A DNA stretch of 64,000 nt, from the NCBI RefSeq assembly GCF_025698545.1, contig NC_068569.1, positions 5,332,001 to 5,396,000 of the forward strand. The letters run 5' to 3'. This DNA comes from Gossypium raimondii (lineage: Eukaryota; Streptophyta; Magnoliopsida; Malvales; Malvaceae). Made by a program: the position numbers and the translations under genes. Under the pieces are notes generated by a model. The model had not been told where the DNA came from. It searched no databases and saw only the letters and a list, made by a program, of their open reading frames with translations. Below, one piece after another: positions 1 through 10,622 of the stretch (the stretch's first letter is position 1; every line of letters begins with the position of its first letter).

Positions 1-3000
1 AAGTAACTAGGGCAGCCAACTCATGCAAAAGTGTAATAGACCAATCTTGAGATAAAAAATGGATGATGATAACGTCTATCCAACTGAATAAGATAATTAA
101 AATGCACAACTAAAACTCAGCATGTGTATAAAGGTATCCAAACTAACATACGAGTAAAACTTTATGGATTAAGAGCACAGTTTAAAATAATTGGTTCACA
201 TGACAAGTATCTCCAGATTCCATCACCACCCACAAATAGGTAAAAGGTACATCAATCATCGTTTTAATTGGCTTCCATTTCAAAGAAAAGATTTCTTCAC
301 CATCTTATTTGCTTTTTAACCATTTATATACCTCTAATGGAGTTAATTGTACTAAAAACCTAGCATATGCATCATATAGAACCTTTAGCCATACAATCCC
401 AAGCTCTTGCAAGCTAATTAACTTTAACAAGGTTTGTTGCTTTTGCAGTTTCCGAGGATGCTGTCAAGTTTTCATGATCACTAATCCAAACAAATGAAAT
501 GAATCAAATTCTTTTAGATAGGCTGTGACGGTACTAAATGGAAGCAACAAAATGACTGATAGTACCGCAAGAGTTTAAGCAAGTACCTTCTGATACTCTC
601 TTATTTCGTACTTTCCAAAATTCTCAGAAGACAAGACATGGAAGCAAAATTCTTACAATTTCCATTGAATTATCTACAGAAGGGCAATTCCTCCAACTTC
701 ATAGCATTTCACAGATATTGTGGCCTGATACTGGAATAGCCAGAATCTGATAATAATGAGTCCAAATTTGATCAGCAAGTTCCAAAGCTAACATACTGTC
801 TAATTTCCAACACTTGTGCAACAAGAAAACTTGATGCTCTGAAAGTAGTCCCATGTAATGAAGCAAGTCCAACTTTATCCCCCTCTATGATAAGTAACAT
901 TTTTATGTAGCAGGAAGGAAAATCACACAAGAAAAGAGCAGATGTTTAAAGAGAGGAGGAAAAAGAAAGAACAAAGCAAAATTATTCACTAAAAAGCAGA
1001 AAGCGTAAGAAAGGAAGACAATGTGCAAAATTGCAAAGCAGTAAAAAACTTTCTATAATGTTTTGCAGAATTAAGGCTATTCGAATCTCCATTTGATACA
1101 GTAAATTCAATGCATAGTCCAAAAGAAGTTCTAAAATGTATTTTTTATCAATCCAAAATATCATTTAGACTTCATGCTCTGCTAAATTTAACAAGGAAAC
1201 TTGAAAGATGCATTCATAAGTTCACAACCAGGGTAGATTGAAATTTGAGAAATCAACAAAGCTGCTTAAGCATGTTCGAACCAGTATCATAGTCTAGGCA
1301 TTAGAGGATGAAAACAAGGATCAATAAAATATTTGAAAGAACAGCCTGTTTGGCTGGAGTTGCATCAAAAAGAACTGTAGAAGTGAACTTCTCGACTGAT
1401 GTATTAAATCAATTGCAATAACTAAAACACATTGTCTATAAGGAACACTGTACTAAATTTTTGTACAAGCTTCTAAAGTTGGAGTTTCAGCTTCTGGTCA
1501 CCAAAATCTCATTTTTCAAGTTTTAAATACCTAAGAGCTATTTTCCAAAACCCAACATCATGGAGTGAGAGAAGATGCTCATGAAGTTGGACAAACCAGA
1601 AATATAAATTAAATGTCAAACATCGAACGAAATAAAGTACATCAGAAAGACCCGCCTAAGCAAAAGGTCTGACACATAGAAGGGTCAATTCTAAGTTTTT
1701 TTTCATGTATTTGGAGGATCCTTGGAAGTCATATCTCCATATCCATGTGTCCAATACTTCAAGGAAAAAAGAAGATTCTGGACAACAAAGCTTCAAGCAA
1801 ATATTTGGAATAACCATATAGCCCGACACAGTACATGGTGGTGAGGTTAAATGACCAAAGGCAAACAGGTTTCAACATATGATGTTTCCTCTCTTGCTAG
1901 GGCTTCAAAAGATGAGTGATAATAACTTCAAAAACTATTTCTTATAAGGTAACCAGCCTACCACCCATTCTTTATTGTGGAAAAAAACTTCAGAATTTCA
2001 CTGCCACAAAATCAGTTTGCGACTACAACATTCCTAAGACTACTGTTACTTATTAGCAGCCTGCTAAGGGCTGACATGCAACTAATCCCTGCAGAACTAG
2101 ACCTTACCTTTGATGGGGCGAGGGGGAGGCAAAGATGATTTGCTTGGAGGCTTTTGAGGTATACTACAATTTACAAGATCGAAACAGAATGCCACATTCT
2201 CCAACTTAAAGTATTAGGTCGGGCTATCTAAGATGAATTAAGGCTATATGTTAGGTGTTCAGTTGGCAGCCAAATCTGACTTTCATAATAGGAAGCCTGC
2301 TCCTGATGGCTGGGTCAAAGGATTTCCACTTTGCAATGAACAAGTTATTGGTAATATTAACTTGCTTACCAAAGCTAAATTATTAGTAACATCTAATTGC
2401 ATAGACGTAAATTGGAGAATATCCGCAGCCTATCAACTATCTAGTACCATAGCAGAATCCTCAAGATACTAAATAGGTAAGGAGCATTAATGGAATTTTT
2501 GCTTAACTCCATACTGTGGGACTTCCAAAACTACAACATGACTCTTTCTTCAGTTAGTTTAAAATAGAAATGAATTAGCATCAAAATAGAAGCAGGGGGA
2601 ACTTTTCTGCTGATAAAAGATCAACTTAAAAAGTAATTTCTCTAAAATAACACCGAGACTACTGCGACCAAGTTAACAAACATCAAATTATGCATGAAAA
2701 TAAATACTAATAAGGTATCAGAAGATGGGCTCAATTACTGTTAGACTTGAATTTGTGGAAATATCATTTAATGTGTTCAAAATTTACACACTAAGAATAT
2801 CAGTAAAAATAAATATCATTTAGTTTTATAGCATAGAAATCATGAACAATAGCATAAAGCATTTAAAAGTGACTCATTTATCTACCCGGTGCAGGGAAAG
2901 CTTCAAACAGAAACGGTACATATAAATACATAAGAAATGAATTTTCACGTGACAAAGAACATTCAAATGTTATTTTACTCCTCTTTAATGACTACAAGGT

Positions 3001-3339
3001 TACAAGGCTAAATATCAAATACTGTGCCATCGAGAAACAAGTTTTCCATAAACAACCTTGTAGTAGTAGTAGAGGAAAACAAATTAAAGATTCAAACCAG
3101 GCAAATGAAATTGAATGTGCCCATCAGTTAAGCAGTTTACAATGTCAGCAATTTCTTTTTACCAGAATAGATTAGGTTGTAGGTGTAAATCAAACAACTA
3201 GAAAAAGTGACCTAATTTATAGCTTTTGTCAAGTTCAAGCATTCTTTATTTCCTCTTTTAGAGTAATTCTTCAAAATATATGAAATACCTAAAATATGAA
3301 ACACATAACAGAACAGACATGAAGTTTAATCTTAAAAAC
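1..3339 (-). other. Presumed intron or downstream part of the NAD kinase-like gene; no exon recognised
   Basis: The gene that starts at 4936 on the minus strand must continue leftwards, because its third exon ends in an open frame at a good donor (GTTTTT at 3339). I read both strands of this AT-rich stretch and found no segment resembling the kinase domain. There are many stops in all frames and no open stretch over about 75 codons. Either a very long third intron covers it, or a few short exons are too diverged for me to see. The catalytic exons probably lie left of the window. Confidence 0.45.
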
Positions 3340-4936
3340 CTTTACGCTCCATCTCTATATTCCTGGTTTTCTCCAGCTCATATCTACGTTTCCATTCAGC
3401 AGCTTCAGCTTGAGCAGAAGCCTTTCCTTCAGCAGCTCGTCTTAATGCCTTTGCAACAGCTAATAACGTGTTCAAAATAATAAGCACCAAGAATGAAATA
3501 AAAAGAGATAGTTCAATAGGAAGATATAAATGCATTAAAAATTGACACAGAACATACTTCTCAAAGCTTCTGAAAATTCTATAAGATGCTCATCCATTCC
3601 TTCAACAGGAGTTTGTTGAAGAAGTTCTTCCACTGCCTTCTCAGAATGGACAAGAGAAAGTGAATCAACGAAACAGTTCTCTGGCTTCAAGCATGAAACA
3701 CTTGTATCCCCATGTCCAAAGGAAGCCTGTTCAGAGTTTATATATATGAAATTGATTCCAACAAGAAAACAAGATGTGCCTTTTTAAGATGAGTCCAGTT
3801 AACAGTGCCTATAGGCACTATTTTAAGGTTCTTAAAATGCTATTCAAGGTTTTGCATTTAATACAATGTGTTCACTAAATTCAAAGCATGTTGTTTGAAT
3901 GCATATTACAGTCTAGCCATTTGTTCATTTTTAGTTAAAGCGAAACATAGAGAAGCAAAAAGCTAGTATAAAAGCAACAACCAAATAAAGCCTCGAATAA
4001 GTAAATCATTTTAGAGATTGAAAACTATTTTTGTTTCACTGGCCTCGTCTTTCACTTTTTTCTTTTCATAATGTTTCCCATGCAACACATTCCAAAGTTA
4101 GTAGCTCCTAAAGATTTTGATATAGGAATGCAAAACAGACTGCCTCATAAATGTCCAAAAATCCTTTTAAGGGAAGAATACCGCCATTAACGTATTTAAC
4201 GAAATGAAGCGCAAAGATCATTGGTACCTCTCCAACATGGCTTCTTAAATGGAAATTAGAATAGTTACAGCAGTAAACTTAGGTTAATTCTTCCAAAAGT
4301 ATGGTGATCTCCAATAAGAACGTAGAAAGTTCAAGTCAACCAAAGACAACAAAAGAGGGAAAATATAAACATCTTATTGTCTTTATTAACAGGAAGATAC
4401 ATAGTTCAGGTCAACCAAAGCCAAAATGGTTTGGATAAATTGAATCGTACAATGCAGCACACGTGCATGAATACACAAAACTCTCATCTCCAAAAATCGT
4501 AGAAGTCCTATGCCACGCCCGATTCAAGATTTTCACCAAGCCTTCCATTTTTTATCAAATTAAAGCTACGAAAATTTACTGTTTTATCAGTTTCATAACT
4601 ACAACACAAATATAGCTCTATCAACAACCAAAAACATAAAAACTGAGAATTCTGAAGGTAAAAGAAAAAAGAAAAAACACCCAATACAGAAAAATCAAAA
4701 GAATATATAATTCAGCAGCCAACTAAGCAACCCAATAGCAGAAAGACTGATAAAGAAGCCATAATGATAACAAAGCAAATAACCCAGCAAGAAAAAGTAA
4801 GAATTAAGCAGCAAAGACATGTAAAGAAGCCATGTATGATATGCATGTTATTATAAAAAAGAATATGAGCAGAAAGACAAAGGAAAGAGAGAAGGAGAAA
4901 ATTAATTACAGTGGAATCAGGATTGCTGGGAGACAT
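3340..4936 (-). CDS. NADK1: NAD kinase 1-like, 5' part only (exons 1-3)
   Basis: NAD kinases phosphorylate NAD to NADP using ATP; NADK1-type plant enzymes are cytosolic. Exons: 4936-4910 (ATG, nine residues MSPSNPDST), 3726-3558 and 3459-3340. All junctions are GT-AG and in phase. The 105 residues read are the N-terminal extension, not the catalytic domain. The segments [33 protein letters not shown] and [19 protein letters not shown] match what I remember of the N-terminus of plant NADK1, a charged and probably coiled-coil region. The start codon is preceded by a stop-rich leader, and the frame flows directly into conserved exon 2. The kinase GGDGT-type motif is not in the window, so the enzyme assignment rests on the N-terminus alone. 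The gene is cut by the left edge. Confidence 0.65.
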
Positions 4937-6935
4937 GGTTGTGAGGAAAGGGAAGGGAGACAATGGCAGTTGAGAGTTGAGAGTTGAGAGAATGAGAAAG
5001 CAAGGATAAATAGGAGAACAGAGGAGGTTTCTTATAGGAGTTGAGAGAAGTGCAGCTATTGTCGTCAATCACACATCTGCTACGTGTGCCATGACATTAG
5101 GGGGAAGTAAATAAATACGGTGAAAATATATATTTAAATGGTAAAAAGATAATTTACTTCCGATTTGAGCAATATATATAAAAAAAAAATTTATACGTTT
5201 GATATTATCATTAGTCATTAATGAATGAATAGCAGTAATACCAAATTATTAAAATTTAAGGGATTTATTTGTAATTATTTTAATAAATTTACTCTCTCTT
5301 TTTTATTGTCACTAATGAGATAACGAACAAAGGAGAGATAAAGTTTGTTATGAGAGGTTTTCATTCCCTTTTTGTCTCTATTCAAAGTCAAACTTGAACT
5401 GCTTATTTTTTAAGGATTAAAAAATAAATAATCGCGAATAAGCATATGGTGGGGTCCCTTCCGCACCCTCATTCTCCGCGTGAATGTATTTTTTAAACAT
5501 TTTAAAAAAATTTAGTAAATCAAATGTTTAAATTTCATAATTTTAAAAATGTTGAAAAATAAAAGGTGGTCATATTTTTACCGGTTTAATCTGGCACTCA
5601 ATGGCTTCTTCAAATTTCTCTTCTAATGTGCTAATTATTAAACTATAACTGTGAAAAGGATACTTTTCTTGAATTTGATATCTTTTATTTTCTAAAATAA
5701 ATTAGAAAATATAAAAATTTTAATGTGAATATCAGCTTTTGAATTTGGTTGGTTAATGGAAAAAAAACATGCAAAACAACCAAATTAATATATCAACGTT
5801 AAAAATTTAAATACATTTTAACATCAACTCAATCTTACATTATTACTGTTGCGGTAATTTAGAATTTAAATATACTTAAAAGCACATTAAAGCTTCTATG
5901 GTATATTAAAAAAACACATAAGTTGTCAATTGAATTTTAGTTTTGTTGGTATCGGTATTGTCGTTAATGCATGATAACATGAATTCAAGTGTGTTAAAGC
6001 GTATTATTTTTTCATTTAATGGTTGAAAGGGGCTATGAGTAATTTTGGTCTCGGAATCATAATACTACATTCATATGAAGAAAAGTAAATAAATAACAAT
6101 TTCTCCTTTCTACTTCACAAAATTGACTCCACCTTAATTTATTAAAACTGATCTTCATTTTTTTTTGAAAATTAAAGTTAATTTCAAAACCAATGATTTA
6201 ACAATGTGAGATTAGCTTATTAAATATTACAACAAACTTTAATAAAATAGAGTAGAGTGGAGGACTAGCTTCTTAAATTTTATCAAATAAAGAGTTGAAA
6301 TTTATAATTAGACCTAGATCGGTAAGTGAGATATCTCTATTGGTAATGAGGGGTAATTAATATGTATCATTACCTTACATATTAGTACTTGAGTTAAAAT
6401 AAAATTTTACAATCTTCTAAAAATATTTACAAATAATTTAATTTTATAAAAATAAATAAATAACAAAAGCACATGGCTGCTACGTCTAATTTGGAGTTTT
6501 TGGACAAAATAAAAAACTATGCTACGAAATTAAGTCGTTTCATAGTACTTTCAAACACAATTTTAGTTAAACAACACTCGAAGTGTTTCGTACTATGAGA
6601 ATTATAAAGTCAAACATATGTTTTTGAGTTAAAATTAGAGTGTTCATCGCGAATGCTTCTAAAGAGGTAAACGGTCATGAAATGTATTTTACATTTATAA
6701 ACGAAGTGAATCTCCGACCTCATGATTAAAAGATGAGACGAGCAATCGCCACACCTTATCTTATAACTATTAATTTTAAACATTTGATATTTTCTTTTTT
6801 GTTTTACAATTCACATTCAAGGTTCATATTGTCCCTTCTAATAATATCATCTCTAAATTCAAAATGCGAGGTAATTAATTATAAAGATATAAACTTAATA
6901 CATAACATAAAAAATAACCATTATATAAATTATTA
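4937..6935. other. AT-rich intergenic DNA upstream of the NAD kinase-like gene
   Basis: This is the 5' flank of the minus-strand gene starting at 4936. The stretch 4940-5060 is purine-rich on the plus strand, so pyrimidine-rich on the gene strand, as in many plant leaders. From 5100 on it is very AT-rich with no credible exon; the longest open frames are chance ones in low-complexity sequence. I see no tRNA or other structured RNA. Confidence 0.5.
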
Positions 6936-7140
6936 ATATTAGAAATCCTATTACATGTGTATATGTGTGAAAATTATGGACTTAGAACATAGTCGTGTGT
7001 TTAAAAATAACATACAACAAATAATGAAATGTAAGGTTTGAAATTAATAATAACATCACATATGCAATATGTACGAAATTAAAATAAAAATAATTTAACT
7101 TATGAGTAAAAGAAAACTTAAATAGGCAAATAAATCATAT
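6936..7140 (+). repeat. Diverged AT-rich repeat, copy A
   Basis: Shares the order of several words with copies B (7563-7780, same strand) and C (8450-8640, opposite strand): CCTAT(T/C)ACATGT, then AACTATGG-type and TTTAGA(A/G)CA, then AACATACAA.AAATAATRAAATGTA, then GTTTGAAA. No protein is encoded. It is probably an old non-autonomous element or part of one; the family is not recognised. Confidence 0.5.
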
Positions 7141-7562
7141 TAAAAATATTAAATGCATTCCAGTTGTTTATTAAGATATTGTCAAAAGAGATCAAATTAT
7201 TTTTATAAATAATATTTCTCTTAAATTTTGAATATAAAATAATGTTCATAATAAATTATTAATATGAAATAATTATAATTAATAATAATTTCATTATCAA
7301 TGTAATAGTTATTTTAGATTATTTATCACACAATTAATATTATAGTTATAATTATAAACCAATTAAAACAAATATTTAGTAGTCTTGACTTAAATTGAGA
7401 GGTGGTTAAAGCTTTTATCATATTCTTGTTATTTTTATCTGATTACTTAAATATTATTTTATGCTTTCAATTTTTAATTAATAGTATTTTGTTATAAATT
7501 AGATTAATTTTCATTTTATTATTAAAAAATTATATTATTTAATAAAATTAAAAAAACAGATA

Positions 7563-7780
7563 AACTAATATTAAAACCCTATCACATGTATGTGGAAACT
7601 ATGGGTTTAGAGCACGACGTATTCCTAACATACAATAAATAATAAAATGTATAGTTTGAAACTAAGTAATTATAATAACATATGAAATATATATACGATA
7701 TTAAAATAATAAATTATAGTAAAACAAAATTTAAACACATACTATATCATAGAAACAATACTAAATTAAGCGTGCTAGCT
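7563..7780 (+). repeat. Diverged AT-rich repeat, copy B
   Basis: Second direct copy of the repeat at 6936-7140, about 627 bases downstream. Conserved words in the same order are CTAATATTA, CCTATCACATGTATGTG, ACTATGGGTTTAGAGCACG, CTAACATACAATAAATAAT and GTTTGAAACTAA, followed by the shared ACATATGAAATATATA region. Copy B is closer than copy A to the inverted copy C. Confidence 0.5.
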
Positions 7781-7784
7781 GAGT

Positions 7785-7975
7785 AGTAAATTAAAGGATT
7801 TACTAATGCAATTGATTTGGGTTCAAATCTTATTATAATTTTTAAAATTAAAAAACTAAAATATCCTCAAATAATATATTTAATTTTAATTATGAAAATA
7901 TATTCATAATTAAATAATTGAGTTGATGCTTGAATAAAGATGACACCAACTCAGTAAAACACTTAAATATCAATT
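7785..7975 (+). repeat. Left arm of a diverged inverted repeat
   Basis: Contains TTTGGGTTCAAATCTTA near 7825 and ATGACACCAACTCAGTAAAA near 7948. Related words appear reversed and complemented at 8275-8430 (GAGATTTGAACTCAGTCAAC and TTGAGTTGGTGTCACAAG). The pair may be two opposite insertions of one MITE-like family or the arms of one larger element. No open frame is present. Confidence 0.4.
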
Positions 7976-8274
7976 ATTATGAATGCAATTTATGTTGATT
8001 ATTTATTTAGGTATTTTTCCAGATTACTTGGATGATATTCAACGTTGCCAAGCAGATTTCTTCTTTCTTTGACCGCACAAAAACGTTAACCAAGAAGATT
8101 TCAACTTTATTGGGTTGTTGAAGAAACAGACATTTTCACCGTTATTTAAATTCTAATGTTACCCTCGGGTTTATAACTTGATTAGGAAAATGATAAGAAA
8201 AATCATTCTATAATTAAAATAAATAATATTATTCAAAATTATTGTAGTTTTTCATTTAAAAGTTAATAAAATAT

Positions 8275-8430
8275 ATAAATGAGATTTGAACTCAGTCAAC
8301 TGCGTTAATAAAATTTTTAATTAACCATTTAGTTAAAGTTTTATTTTGGTTTTTTATATATTTAATTTTATTATGTTTATAGTTGTATGTATTAAAACGT
8401 ATTTAATTGAGTTGGTGTCACAAGTTAACT
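8275..8430 (-). repeat. Right arm of a diverged inverted repeat
   Basis: Opposite-strand counterpart of 7785-7975: its start reads GATTTGAACTCAGTCAACTG and its end GAGTTGGTGTCACAAG, the complement of motifs in the left arm. Similarity is interrupted, so the insertion is old. Motifs of the type GATTTGAACTCA also occur near 45890 in this window. Confidence 0.4.
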
Positions 8431-8449
8431 TGACACCTACTGAAAATTA

Positions 8450-8640
8450 ATGACAACACCATGATAAATAATTTATTATATTTTTTCATTTTAATAATGC
8501 ACGTGTTATTATTAATTAGTTTCAAATCATTTATTTTATTAATGTATGTTATTTTTAACATATATTTGTGTCCTAAATTTATAGTTTCCACGTGCATACG
8601 CAAGTGATAAAATTTTTAATTATTATTATAGACGTCATTA
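8450..8640 (-). repeat. Diverged AT-rich repeat, copy C (inverted)
   Basis: Read on the minus strand it gives TTTTATCAC..GCGTATGCACGTGGAAACTATAAATTTAGGACAC, AAAAATAACATACATTAATAAAATAAATGATTTGAAACTAATTAATAATAACA in short blocks, which is the block order of copies A and B. It therefore forms a three-member local family with 6936-7140 and 7563-7780. Confidence 0.45.
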
Positions 8641-8737
8641 AACTTAAAAATCAAAATATATAGAGGTGATAAATTTTTTATTTTATATTATAAAAGTATA
8701 TTTTGAAGTTGTTTTTTAAATTTTACAAGCGTATTTA

Positions 8738-9345
8738 GGGTCTGTTTGATTGACGTAATTGATTTTCCGGAAAATCATTTCTAACTTTTCCAGAGTTTGA
8801 TTGGCGGAAAACATTTTCCATTTGGAAAATGAACTCCAAAACAAGGGAAAATGGGTTACATTTTAGGGAAAATGTCTTACCCTTTCAATTTCCGTAAGAC
8901 ATTTTCCGTGCTCTCCTCTCTATCGCCTCCTTCATTCCTTCCTTCATTTCCAGTAGAAAATTGCTTCTGTTTATCGATTTTCCAATAACTTGTTTTTTAA
9001 ATTATTCAATACTTGTTTTTTTAACACAATTACAAATAATTTATTTGATATTAGTTTTTTTCAATTTATAACGATCAATATTGTAGCTTAATAATTGAGT
9101 ATTGTTATAAATAAATCATTGCAATATATGTAAAAACAATTTAAAATATAAAAATTTATTAATACATATTAATATATGCAAAAATAACTTTTCCGAAAAA
9201 TATTTTCAGAAATCATCAAATAGCAAAAATATTTTACATGATTCAATCAAACACCGAAAATATTTTCCAAGAAATCATTTTACGAAAAGTAAAATATTTT
9301 TAAATCATTTTACGGAAAATATTTTCCTGGCAATCAAATAGTTTG
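8738..9345. mobile_element. Non-autonomous TIR (MITE-like) element, hAT-like appearance
   Basis: The left end GGGTCTGTTTGATTGACG and the right end GGCAATCAAATAGTTTGG are imperfect inverted repeats. The inversion continues inward through GGAAAAT and TTTTCC blocks: TTTTCCGGAAAATCATTTC at the left against AAATCATTTTACGGAAAATATTTTCC at the right. The interior is a series of TTTTCCG/CGGAAAA words and carries no protein. Plant hAT-derived MITEs often have GGGTCTGTTTG-type ends, but I could not fix an 8-bp target duplication, so the superfamily is inference. Confidence 0.6.
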
Positions 9346-10622
9346 GCGAAACTCTATAAATAATATGTGAGATAATTTTTAACACTTACAACACTTTAAA
9401 TTTGGTTATGAAAGTTCAGAAACAGTAAATGAGATAATTTTTATTATTCTTGTTATTAATATGAGTTTTATAAAGTAAACGAATGGGAAAAAAAAAAGGT
9501 TGAACCTATTTCTGAAATGCCTAAAAATTGACTTCATACGGGATTATATGTTTGGAGGTGAAGAATTGGAAGAAGCAGAGGTTCTCCCATAGAGGACCCG
9601 GGAAAAAGTAGTAGTAATGAAAAAGTGAGTGGGAAAGTGGCATCTTTACTTTCTAAAACATGTGGGAATTGAAATCAGAATGTGCAAGTGTTTGGTGGAG
9701 CACTGGTGAGGTGGAGAATAAGCTTAATTGATGGAATTCTCTTTAAAGTAATAACCATTATATTCTTTCAATTTCTCAAAGGAATTAAGCAACCTTATTC
9801 CCCACTTCTATATATATACAAATCCTTATTCCCCACTAATTAGGCGTTCCATAAAATTTGGGCAGCATTTGCATTAATTCAATTTAATTATGATATTTTA
9901 TAAAAATTTAATTGATGTACTGCGAATACTCCTCGATCTAGACCAAATCAACAAGGCTATTCTAACCAAACCTAGCAACTTCATAAGCAACCATTTTTTA
10001 TAAAATAAGTAGGAATGACAACATTGAGGCTCATAAGCTTGTGCATCTTCTATTTCTCTTAATGGTATATTTTTTTTCTTGGATACTTGATCTTTGAATA
10101 AAGGCAAGTTTTTCTTTAAAAAAATTATACAAAGTAAATATGCTGTAGATTTTATTATTTACTTTTAGTATACCCATCTAATAAATATATTTTGTTATTT
10201 ATTATAAACATAATTTAAAAGATTATTTTAATTGGAGCAAAATATTCGAGTGAAAAGTTATTGCTCCCACTATGACCACTCAAAGGCACAACTGAATATG
10301 AAGTCGACTTGTCCAATCGGCCCAGTAGGCCCGGCCTGCCATAGGTGAGTTTGGGCAAGGTTCTCTTATCTTTGGCCCAACCCAACCCAATCCAAACTAT
10401 AATATTAGAAATTATCTTTTAATCAGTAAAATGGGCTATTTCAACAAATTATGTTGGCCTGTTTTAAAAAAATTCAACACATACTCTCTCTATTTTCCCC
10501 TTGTATAAGCATGCATTTGGTAAGCTACACAAACATCAGCATTCAACACAATAATTAATAATCATGTATTCATATGTATAGCAATGGCATATTTCCGATG
10601 CCTTATGATTATAAAAAAGAAT
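9346..10622. other. Intergenic DNA downstream of the ABCG gene
   Basis: Holds no supported gene. A GC-richer patch at 10300-10400 (GGCCCAGTAGGCCCGGCCTG and CCCAACCCAACCCAATCC) looks like the GGGCC-rich short repeats scattered in plant intergenic DNA; similar patches occur near 23650-24060 and 51440-51600. The 3' UTR of the minus-strand ABCG gene should lie just left of 10623. Confidence 0.45.

Noticed and set aside
2108-2163. Candidate exon on the minus strand with good GT-AG borders (PQKPPSKSSLPPPRPIK or YLKSLQANHLCLPLAPSK depending on frame)
   Set aside because: It has good splice signals and is in phase with exon 3 of the NAD kinase-like gene, but neither reading resembles that family. 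Without transcript data I could not support it.
4712-5068. 118-codon minus-strand frame
   Set aside because: It overlaps exon 1 of the NAD kinase-like gene and reads straight through its donor into intron sequence. Only the short piece MSPSNPDST belongs to a gene.
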